NCBI GenBank assembly: GCA_009763385.1
Contig: VDCT01000326.1
Span: forward strand, 682,001-746,000
Source: Coix lacryma-jobi var. lacryma-jobi
Lineage: Eukaryota; Streptophyta; Magnoliopsida; Poales; Poaceae
Direction of reading: 5' to 3'
Length of the DNA: 64,000 nt
The position numbers and the translations under genes were made by a program. The notes under the pieces are model-generated. The model was not told the origin of the DNA and made no database searches. It saw only the letters and a list, made by a program, of their open reading frames with translations. This document shows, one piece after another, positions 51,149 to 62,284 of this stretch (within the stretch, counting starts at the first letter, position 1; every line of letters starts with the position of its first letter).

Positions 51149-54100
51149 TGTGGCGGAACCGTCCTGATTATAAGAGCTCAAGTATTATCTTAGCCAAATC
51201 CGTCTGACTTCGACTGATACTTGAACCCATACAACCCCGGTAGTCCGGAAATCTCGAAGGATTTCTAACACCATACATCAAACAGGATCGCATCGTTCAA
51301 GGATTACATTCGTAAAGATACATCATAACGAAAACGAAACCGAATTTAAAATATCAGAGTGCGAATTTAAAATGGAGTTATTACAATACCGAGTTTAAAA
51401 ATGCGGAAGCTGAAATAGTTTGAAACACGACCACCACACATGTGGTCCAAATAAAACTTCATTGTTTTGATAAATCCACTCGACACAACTCACTCCTCCC
51501 TTTTAAGATAATGTGCCACTAGCAGTCTTGGTCCAGCAAAAGAAAAGGGGAAAGCTTCTGGACGACCCTGCCCTGGGCCTACTCCTCATCACCTTCCACC
51601 GGGTAGAGGCAGTGCTTACAATAGCCAAAGTAGACCTGGCCATCTGCAACAAACGGGATAAACCCTGAGTACGGAAATGTACTCAGCTAGACTTACCCGT
51701 CCAACTGAAAATAAAGACACCAAGGGTATGCAAGGCCTTTTTGGGTGGAGCTGGGATCTTTTAGTTGCGAGAAGCTCAAGTTCAGATAGGAAGTAATTAG
51801 TGATAAAGATGAGCTACCATTTTTAGACCTATTCCTTAATTCTAGGTTTTTCACCTGTACTAGAGCACTCACTTGAATCTACCAATCAATAATATAACCA
51901 TATCCGGTTGACTTATCCACATTTTAGTTGAACCTTTAAATCATTACATGGAGTTGTATCGTGGTGAAGCTCGCCATAGTTTCCCACTAACCGGGGGAGA
52001 CGGCGACTCGAATCGAATTCCAAATCAGCTGATGAAAGACCTTTAATACCAGCCCACACTTTCCCCGTCGGGTCCATGCATTGGGCAACCGCTCGACGCT
52101 TGTTCGTGGTGGTAATCGTCGCGGTTCAAGCACGGACCGCCCAATCAGAGTCTGGCGATGGCCTCACGCGGCAGATCGCAACTTCCGTACTAGAGGGCAT
52201 GACACGGGTTGAAACCGGCCCGAACAGCTTCTAACCGGCTTTGGGGTCGATGATTACAGCACCGACATATCCCTAAGTAAAAGGGCGCGTTCAAAAATGA
52301 ACGAGGGCCAACATCGATACAAACCTACACGATCCAACGGATGGACTGCCCCAAGTTTCCGAACTTGTGCCCTGCCATCCCGTTGACCGTATTTCATTAT
52401 TACTCAGGTTCTTTTCCACGATAGCAAATATAGCCAACCGTGATCCGGTAAATACCCATCCGGGTATTACGGAAACATCCTTAACTACCACTTTTATTAA
52501 GCAGGCTAAGCAATTCTACATTGTAACTAAATAACAGGATAACAAGGTAGATATTAATCAATAACCAAGGAATGGTAATGCAGCAAGTAGGATTCATTTC
52601 AACTCCTAAACCTAATGCATCACAATATAAAAGGACTCAAGTAATCTTAATTGCAAAAGATAGGAGGCTTAATATGCTCCGGGGCTTGCCTTGAGTGAAG
52701 ACTGCTGCCTCGTGAGAGGGGCACTCAGGTAAGTTAGGGTCGTGGACGGGGTCGACTTCCTCTGGCTGCTGCAGCTCCTGGATCTCCGGCTCGGCGCTTA
52801 GCTCCTGCTCTTGGTGGGGCTCCGGCGGGGTCGATCCTATTGCGTGCGATGAATATATATTTAAATAAATGCGGTGCAAGATGAAGGTGACAGGAAAAGA
52901 ATAATTCTTGCAAACCAACAAAGTCAACTTGTTGAACCACTTTTGACATTGAGGTAATTACTTAATTATTTCGTAAAACAAAATCTGGTTATTCACTCTT
53001 TTTCTTATTTAATTTAAACCAAAGAAACTCCGATTGAACTGCAAGTGCATCTTTCTGGACTCAGAAAAATCCACAAAAATTCCAGAAAGTAAACAACACT
53101 TGCTGGACTCTACTGAACAAGTTTCAGCCAAAAATAAACTACAGAACTGCAGATACAAAAATGACAAGCAAACTGCCCAAAAAGGTGCTTTGAACTACAA
53201 CCCTACTGTAAAAGGGTGCACAACTCTATTTCATATTTTTCCCAGATTCTACTTCACATTTTATGTTTATCAAGAAAGTTCCATGAACAGAAACATTGTA
53301 TTATTTCTTACAGGAATTTCCAAAGATAAACACGGACAAGCACAGTTGTAAAACAACTACAACTTTTTCCACAAAACAGATCAGGTTTATATTTTTCTTA
53401 GACTCTTCATGGCATACAGAGACTGCACAAAATTTCCCATATTTTATTTCAACCTATAAAACATCTTAACACTTTATCTAAGAAATCAGCAAAAGGAACT
53501 TTTAACCATAACAGGAACTCTTTTCATAAGAACAGTACTTCATATAACTTTCACAGGCACCAAACATAACAAGGAACCTATACAAATTTTCCCATGAATT
53601 AACTCCATCAGAAAACACTTAATTCCATTTATCCCAACAAAAGCATGTGCACTGAAATAAATGAAAACAGTAAAATAAACTGTTATCAAAAATACATTCA
53701 TATTTTTCCATGATAGATCTACTCATAAACAAGCCAACAAAACTGAAAGTACTCCATTTGGAGTTATAAATCATGCTGTACAAAATAACAAGCATCTCTA
53801 GAAATTAAAACTAAAAGAAAAACATTTGAACTTCTCCCGGCTGGCTACGTGCACCCGGTCCCGGGACCAGCGAGTGGCTGACGCGCGGGGCCCGTGGGTC
53901 AACGGAAACCCACCCTGGCTCGAGCGCACGGCGGTAGGTGATCGGCCGAGGCCTGGCTCGAACGAGACCGCGGCCGAGGGTTCGCTCGAGGCCGAGTTCG
54001 GGCGAGACGGACAACTAGTCCGTCCGAGGCCTGGCTCGAGGGCTCGGGCGAGACGGGAAAACAAACGCCCGTCCGAGGCCTGGCTCGAGGGCTCGGGCGA

Positions 54101-55670
54101 GACGGAAACACACACGCCCGTCCGAGGCCTGGCTCGAGGGCTCGGGCGAGACGGAAACACCACCGCCCGTCCGAGGCCTGGCTCGAGGGCTCGGGCGAGA
54201 CGGAAACACATACGCCCGTCCGAGGCCTGGCTCGAGGGCTCGGGCGAGACGGAAACAGGGGAGAGGTTTGACCGTCGATTCCTCGCCGTCGGTGAGGTCG
54301 CCGGCGGGGAAGCTAGGCTTGTGAACTCACCCTCGACGAGGCGCATCGAGTGGTGTAGGTGGTTTTGGCTAGCGGATGGCCGGAGTGTGCCGGCGGCGAG
54401 CGCAGCGCATGGAGGCGGCGGTGACGCGCGACTACGCCGTCTCCGGCGGTCGCCGGTGAAATTGGAGGAGGCAAAAGCCGAGTGAACCCTAAGGAGCAAA
54501 GCTACGGGGTTGGTTTGGCTCGGGTGGCCTCCAGAGGAGCCTGGCCACGAGCGAGGTCTGCGGCGGCGCCCATGGCGCCTCGGCCGGGGAGAAGAGTGCG
54601 ATAGGGAGCGGTGGCGTTGAAGCTCGTCGGTGTTCTTACCTTGCCTTGACTCGGTGAAGGTCGAGGATGAAGAAGAGGGGCAGTGGTGCTCGGGTCGGCG
54701 AGGAACAGCGTCGCGGGCTCAGCGGTGGTGATGGCGTCCGCGGCGGCGCTCTCCGATCTCCGGCGTTGGTGGGGCTCGAGAGGTGGTGCAAGCGGGAGCA
54801 CCGGGTGTCCGAGGTGTAGACGGAGTGGTGTGCGAGACGAATCGGGTGATGGTGCTCCGGTGAGGCCGGAACACGGCGGGGCTTTTGCGGTGATGGTCGC
54901 GGCGAGCGGGGAGGTGTTCGGCGTGTTCGTGGGAGAGTGAGGGATAGGAGAGGAGGCGAGAGTGAGAGCGGGCGAGCTGGAATGGCAGAGGGGAGAGGGG
55001 AGTGTGGTGCGCTCGGGGTTTGATCGGCTTGACCGGCCGGTGGTCGTGGCGGGGCCACGGCGGCGCGGTCGGCGAAGGTAGCGCGGGCGATGCCGTGCAC
55101 GGCGAGCGGCGCTGCAGGCGAGGCGAGCGGAGAGTGGCCGGGGAAGATAGCTTGCGTGCTCGGGTGAGAGAGGATCGAGCGAGGAGTGGCCGGCGAGGAT
55201 CCTCGGCAGGATACGGCGGCCACGTGGCGGTCGCGGCCGGCGTACGGCGCGGCGTGTCAGCGGCGACAGCGCGCGGCGCGCGCGGCACGCGGGGCGAGTT
55301 GGAGCGGGCCGGCGCACGCGAGCTGGGCCGAAAGGCCAGATGGGCCGAAGGGGTGGCACGGGAAAAAAAAATGTTTTCCTTTTTCTTTTTCCAAATTCTT
55401 TCAAACTTTGACCACTCAAAAACAGTTTCAAAAACTCCAAACTAGGTTTTGACCCCAACATAAAAGTTGCTCAAAACATTTTTCTCTACCACCTTCATAT
55501 AAGACACTTTTTCTGAAAACCATTTTTAAGTCCTCTACATAAAGAAAGCCAAATAAATAAACAAAAGGCAACAAGCACTCATATGCACATGCAATGATGC
55601 AATGCATTGCTTATGCTCCTTTAGTAGCTAATGAAGTTCCTAATGCAGTGCTTGACACTAGGGTGTCACA
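51149..55670 (-). repeat. 3' LTR of the chromovirus, 4.5 kb
   Basis: On the minus strand it begins TGTGACACCCTAGTG at 55670, just after a purine-rich tract (AAGGGGGGGAAGGG at about 55671-55685), and ends GGTTCCGCCACA at 51149. The homologous start of the other LTR copy is at 62285. Length is 4522 bp, long as in Tekay/Del-type chromoviruses. The candidate target duplication at 51144-51148 is AAGTC; its partner is beyond the window. Open frames within, such as the Pro/Arg-rich ones at 54502-55461, are compositional. Confidence 0.87.
53938..54262. repeat. 49-bp tandem repeat inside the chromovirus LTR
   Basis: Five to six copies of a 49-bp GC-rich unit contain GTCCGAGGCCTGGCTCGAGG and GCTCGGGCGAGACGGAAACA. 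GTCCGAGGCC recurs at 54022, 54071, 54120, 54169 and 54218, a constant 49-bp step. The first copies on the left are diverged. Confidence 0.93.
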
Positions 55671-58600
55671 GCCCTTCCCCCCCTTAAAGAAATCTCGTCC
55701 CGAGATTTGAGTTACGTACCATTTCTTAACAAAAGCGGGATAGCTTACGCGTAGGTACTCCTCGGTTTCCCATGTCGCATTGTTGGGTCCATGATTGCTC
55801 CAGAGAATCTTGTAAGTCTTCACTGTTCGGTTACGAGTCTCTCGGGTCTTGGTATCCAAAATCTCCTTGGGCTGCTCGTAGTACTCCAGATCCGATCTGA
55901 TGGTGATGTCTGGAATCCGAACTTCCTCTTGTTCTGGAACTCGAAGACACTTCTTTAACTGTGATACGTGGAATACCGGGAAAACTGTGCTCATTTCTGG
56001 GGGTAACTGTACTTCGTATGCCACTTGTCCCTTCTTTGCTATGATCAGGTATGGTCCCACATATCGAGGGTGCTAGCTTCTTCTTGATTCCAAAACGTTG
56101 GACCTTCCTCATAGGTGAAACTTTGAGATACACATAGTCTCCAACTTGAAATTCCAAAGGTCTCCTTCGGGTGTCAGCATAACTCTTTTGTCGAGACTGT
56201 GCTACTTGATATGCTGTTGTACGGTCTGCACGATTTCCTCGGCATCTTTTACATAATCTGACCCATAGAATCCTCGATCTCCAGACTCAACCCAATTTAC
56301 TTGGGGTTCTGCATCTTCGTCCATATAAAACTTTCAAAAGGTGCCATCTTTATACTCTCTTGATAGCTGTTGTTGTATGAAAACTCAGCAAGGGGTAACC
56401 ATTTCTCCATGACTCCCCTGAAGATAAGACACAAGCTCTTAGGATATCCTCCAAAATCTGATTCATTCTTTCTGTCTGTCCTGCAGTTTGAGGGTGATAG
56501 GCTGAACTTCTTACCAACTTGGTTCCTAACTCCTTGTGCAACTGTTCCCAAAAACGTGCTATGAACTGGGGTCCTCTATCAGAAACTATCCGCTTTGGAA
56601 TTCCATGCAACCTCAGGATATTCTGAATATACAGGTCTGCATACTGATGGGGGCGGTGAGTAGTCTTGACTGGTACGAAGTGAGCCACTTTAGATAACCG
56701 ATCTACGATAACCCAGATAGAATCATTTCCTCTCTGAGTAGTAGGAAGTCCGGTGATAAAGTCCATACTGATCTCTTCCCACTTCCACTCTGGGATTGAC
56801 AACGGTTGTAACTGTCCGGCGGGTTTCAGATGTATTGCCTTTATCCTGCAACAAGTATCACATCTGGCGACATAGGCTGCGACTTCTTTCTTCATCTTTG
56901 ACCACCAAATTTGGTTTTCAAATCTGATACATCTTACTGCTTCCTGGGTGGATAGACAACTTTGAATTGTGAGCCTCGTTCAGAATCCTCTCTTTCAGCC
57001 CTGAATCCTTAGGAACAACTATCCTTCGTTTATACCATAGAATTCCCTGTTCATCTGTTCTAAAGTTCAACGAACTACTGGTTTCCAACCTCTTCTTTAT
57101 CTGACAGATTTCTTCATCGGTCTTCTGTCTCTCGATGATGTCACTTCCAAGGTACACTGAAGAGTGATGTTGTTCACCATAACGGGGGTGCATAAGGTTA
57201 AATCTATCCTCCAAAAGTGGTTGTAGGGAGTTGCAATGAATCTTGCGACTCAAGGCATCGGCTACAACGTTCGCTTTTCCGGGGTGGTAATGTACTTCAA
57301 GGTTATAATCCTTAATTAGCTCTAACCATCTTCTCTGCCTCATATTCAACTCTGGCTGGGTGAAGATATATTTCAGACTTTTATGATCCGTGTACACATG
57401 ACATAGATTTCCCATAAGATAATGTCTCCATATCTTGAGTGCATGCACGACGGCTGCTAGTTCCAGATCATGAGTGGGATAGTTCTCTTCGTGCGGTTTT
57501 CAACTGGCGAGAGGCATAGGCGATAACTCTTCCATTTTGCATGAGTACACATCCAAGTCCAATCTTGGATGCGTCGCCAAAACACATCAAAAGGTTCCTC
57601 CAAGTTTGGCTGAGCCAAAACAGGTGCGGATGTCAACAACGTTCGCAGAGTGCGGAAAGCTGCTTCACACTCTGGAGTCCATTCGAACTTCTTGTTTTTC
57701 TGCGTTTAAACGAGTCATAGGCTTGGCTATTCTTGAAAAATCTGGAATAAACGACGGTAGTATCCTGCCAAACCCAAAAAGCTGCGAACCTCAAAAACAC
57801 TCGTGGGTGCTTCCCAATCCATAACCTCTTGTACTTTAGAAGGGTCTACAAAGATCCCTTCCTCTAAAAGGACGTGACCAAGGAAAGGTACCTTCTTCAA
57901 CCAAAACTCACACTTGCTGAACTTAGCATACAACTTATGCTCTCTAAGCCGGGTCAAAACAACTCGTAGATGCTCAGCATGGTCCTTCTCATTCTCAGAG
58001 TATACCAAGATGTCATCGATGAACACTACAACAAACTTATCCAATTCTGGCATGAAAACTTAATTCATCAGGTACATGAAATGTGCCGGTGCATTGGTCA
58101 AACCAAAGGACATAACTAAATATTCATAGAGTCCGTATCTGGTAGAGAAAGCTGTTTTTGGCACGTCTTCTCTTCTGATCTTAATCTGATGGTATCCCGA
58201 CCTCAGGTCGATCTTGGAGAACACTTTCGCTTTTGACAACTGATCAAACAAGACATCGATTCGAGGTAAGGGGGGTACTTATTCTTTATGGTTACTGCAT
58301 TAGTGGTCTGTAGTCTACGCACATCCTCAGAGTTTTATCTTCTTTTTCACAAAGATAGCGGGACATCCCCAAGGTGACGAACTAGGACGTATCAAACCCT
58401 TATCCAAAAGTTCCTGTATTTGAACCTTAAGCTCTGCTAACTCCTTAGCGTGCATTCTATATGGTCTTCGGGATATAGGTGCTGTTCCCGGGATTAACTC
58501 TATAGCAAAACTCCACATCTCTATCAGGCGGTAAACCAGGCAACTCATCAGGAAAGACATTCAGGAACCTCACATACTACCGGAATCTCAGCTATCTGCT
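55671..58600 (-). pseudogene. Chromovirus pol: RT, RNase H, integrase and chromodomain (multiple frame breaks)
   Basis: Pieces in order on the minus strand are as follows. RT start has ELKVQIQELLDKGLIRPSSS (58327-58560), then FSKIDLRSGYHQIKI and MSFGLTNAPAHF (58060-58251). VVVFIDDILVYSENEKDH gives the catalytic IDD (57727-58053). RNase H has VYTDHKSLKYIF and NVVADALSRK (about 57230-57640). Integrase has WEEISMDFITGLP, RIVSDRGPQF and HPQTAGQTERMNQILED (56350-56895). The end has VFHVSQLKKCL and a chromodomain, EQPKEILDTKTRETRNR to NNATWETEEYLR (about 55745-55875). At least eight frame changes separate the pieces. Because the flanking LTR copies show the same indel style, many may be sequence errors. 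Confidence 0.85.
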
Positions 58601-61600
58601 TTGTCGTGATATTGAACAACACTCCAATCTCATGGGGGTTCGGGGTAACTTGAACCCGAAAGAAGATCCATTCCTGGGACTAACCATGGACACTATTCTC
58701 TCTGCGGTGTCTGAGATTAACTTCCATTAGTTTCATCCAACAATACCCAGATTTACATCCAAACCTAGACCAGGAATGACTATGGGGTCCACTACGGCCT
58801 GTTATTCCCAAAGGTCATCTCCACTCCTTTTTATCCATTTTACGAGCGGAGAGAACAGGGCTCCGGCGGAACTTATGCTGATATCCCCGGTCGTATTAAT
58901 TCTACCAACTCAAATACTTCTTATAACAAAATTCTCACTTATTAAAAGAATGCGGAAAGTGCTCCCGAATCAAACGCACAACTGCGGAGAGCATTGATTA
59001 ACAAGAAAGTACCAGCGCGGTTGACAGGCTCTTTCTGTTTTTTTTATGGCACTTCTTCCACGGTGGTGTAATGCACTATGACCGGTTACGATGGGGTGGG
59101 ATGAGTGTACTGCTTCTTTGGGCGGAGGGCACTGACGGACAAGTGTCCAGTTTGGCCACAGTCATAGCATGGACCACTCAACATATGGGGTCTTGGATCC
59201 TGCTTGCACTTCCTGCCTTTATTCTTGTTCTGACATGGGGGCGGTGTAACGGCTTATGGAAGCTGGGACGGGGACGGTTTGGTTGGTGATCTTCCTATGT
59301 GGGGCCCACCGCGAACCCCGGTATAGTGCTCCTCGACAGGGGCGATAAGGGGGCGGCTCCAAAAGGGGGTCATCTGCTGGGACGAACCTCCTCATTTGCA
59401 CGGCGGCGTGTTGCTGCTGCTAGCGGCTGTCATTGGCCTCTGATTCAGGCAGTCGTGAACGAAGTCACTGAAAGTGGATGCGGTGACTGGTACCCATCTT
59501 TGATAGCATGGTGGCAATCATGCCACGCTTGAAACTTGCCAATCTTTTTGGCCTCAGTGTCCACAAAATTGGGCCCCAGCAATTAGCGAGCCAGATGGTT
59601 GAAGCTGTGGAGGGGTACTCGGACATAGACCTAGTCCCCTGGGATAAACCTCATAAACTCCTGCAACCTTCATTTCCATCAGTCCATTCGGATGTAGTGG
59701 TTGCGCATAGCGGTGGAGGACTGATCCCAAAGTGGTACGGCATTACTGGCAAGGATGAACGGTACTGGGCCCACACAACCGGCGGGTCCTTCCAAAATGT
59801 GGGCGGAGTTACTCTGCCTTGAGCTCTTCCGTCAGACGAAGCAGACGAAACCTTCTGGGTGAGGGAGTAGTTGAGCCATCATCCAGCTTCGAGCGGTTCG
59901 GTGGCTTCCGTGAAAACACAAGAGGGCGAGTGTCCAAGAAGCACGGTTAAGAGCTGTACGGTGGGCTCGACCTTTGACGTTGATGATGCTGAGTTGTGAA
60001 GTGTTGTTAGCGATATTGCGAAGGGGTGGCCTCCATGTGCCTCTGCATTTCCTCCTATTCCTTTGGTCGCAAGAACTGGCCAAAGAACGCTTTTCCGGCG
60101 GTCTCGGCGGCGGTGGGGGAGGTGGCAGATTCTCCTCATGTCCTTGCCCCTTGCCCACGTTGGCTGCGAGTGATGTGCGGATCTGCTATCCCATTATGAA
60201 GCAATCATTAGGCGATGTTACATCGATCATGAATAAAAATATGCCCGTTGTACTAAATTCGAAATTTAAGCACAGACCAAGTATAATTACTCATTCCTAC
60301 AACGTCACAGAATATCGCTCAAAAATGGAGGACACGCAAACGACGGATTTCCAGAAAAGGTGCCGGATCGAAGTCCGGGACTGATCCAAAAAGCTACATG
60401 CCATCAACATTTTAAACATAACACTAGGCACAGTGTTAGGGTGTTAATCATTAGCGAGCAAGTCAAGCTATACAAAGAAAAACGTTCTCCTAGACTAAAC
60501 TAGCGATCAGGACGTCTCCAGCTGGGGGATGCCGCGTCCTATGCGGCGACGTCGATCATCGGCTCGTCAGATGATCCTCCTATGGTGGGGCGTCGGGACC
60601 AAGGACTTTCTCCGTCCTGGGGATCCGGGACTTTCAGCGGCTGGGCGGCGGCCTCATGCGCGCGGGTGGTGCATCTGAGGGACGCCTCGTGGCGCTGGTC
60701 GATAGCGAGCCTGCCTGTCGTGGTATCTGCTTGTATCAACATGGTGGGCTCCCTCTATGAGCTGGTCGAGCGCGGGTGCGGGCCTCATCCCTCTGAAGAG
60801 CGGTAGTCAGGTACATCTGCTCTGCCCAACGGTCCTGGCAGTGGACTGTGGCTGCTGCTGTGGTGCGGGCGTCGTCACGCTCCAGAATGAGCTGTGAATC
60901 CTCTCCTGCAGAAAGAGAAACCTTTCAGCGTCGAAGTCCTCTGAAGCTTCCTCTTGCTGGAGGTGGCGGTGAGGGTGAAGGACACGCTCTCGAGAGGTGC
61001 CTCCAAACTCTCACATACACCCAACAAATCCGGTGGCGCTCATCGCAGAGCGGCGTCTCACGTAGAACCTCTCATTGGGCCCCTGTCAAGACTGACTCTG
61101 AGTCTGATTCCAGCGCAATGGGAAAAGTGATCCACGGGGAAACACTCCTGCTATCGCACTTGCCAGGTCGGGGGGGGGGGGGGGTGGGCGGAAGCGGGCG
61201 ATTGAATCCCTCAGCACTAGGTATGCTGCCCTGTTGGCTCCATCCTTGGCACAGTGGCCTATGGTGATCGCTAGTCCATCCTGTCCAGTGCGGCTGGAAG
61301 GCAAGCTTTGACAGGATTCTCTACATAAACAGGGAGCCTGCCCGTAGATCTCTTCTGCCGGAGTCCTTGGGCTCTGTCCTTCCTATAAACCCACTGCCCT
61401 GCCAAAAATCCTCCAAAGGATCGTGAGGCAACCCAAAGTAGGTCAGGAAGGGTCAGGGAAAACGTCCTCCGGGTCAGCTTGGTGCCAAGCGCGGACGCGG
61501 AACTCCTCTGCCTCCGGTGGCTTGCGAGCATGTTCACTTGGTCCGGGCCATCTTGTAGAAACCAAAGGGTTCGAACTCTAGTGAGACGGATTATTAAGTT

Positions 61601-62284
61601 GGCAAATTTATAACAAAAGAGATAACTTGTTAAATTAAGGGGACGGTAATGTAAATGATGAATGAATATAAAAATGAGCATGATCGTACTTACGTTCTCA
61701 CTCACTTAATATGACTCGTAAGCCTAACGTCTGTTGGTGGCAAGAACGATCCTCTGCGTTAACTACACGTTTACGCGATCGCTATGAGCATACTGCCCAG
61801 ACGATTCATTTCAACCAAAGAAATTCCCAATGATAAAAGATTCAGTATGACCAGTAGGCGCCAAAAATACATAAAGGTCAACACAAAACACCATGCCACC
61901 AATAGAAAATCACCCCTTAAAATCATTGATGACCTTCAGAGGTCCGCCGTTTTAAAGCCGCACATACTGGATAAAGAAGCCCTTGCCTAGACCGACGGTT
62001 GGACGGTCATGCTCTCCTATCTCACAAAATCATTTTATGCAGGGTTTTCGAATCAAACATTCTCTTTCCTCGAGAATGGACCAGCAATTAAAGATCCAGC
62101 AATGAACAAACCCTGAACTGGGTAGCAGTTTAGTTAAGCCACCGGAAATCATAGATAGGGCTTAAGGACGAGACTGGGCACACTAGTAATGAAAAAATAG
62201 TTTCAAAATAGTTTTGAAATACCCTTTTAGTTCCAAAAATACTCTTTACTAGGGTAATCCGTGAACCATGCTACGAGACAAGCT
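58601..62284 (-). pseudogene. Chromovirus protease and gag region, heavily frame-broken
   Basis: The retroviral-type zinc knuckle is readable on the minus strand at about 59128-59171 as CYDCGQTGHLS, with the last cysteine shifted out of frame by one missing base. Further right, minus-strand pieces rich in proline and basic residues (about 59832-60158) fit the N-terminal gag of this lineage. No frame longer than about 145 codons survives. A run of some 15 G at 61171-61185 also breaks reading. The plus-strand frames here are not genes. Confidence 0.6.

Noticed and set aside
54502..55461. Pro/Arg/Ala-rich frame of 319 codons on the minus strand
   Set aside because: It lies inside the chromovirus LTR in a GC-rich stretch, with overlapping long frames in other phases, so it is a product of base composition.
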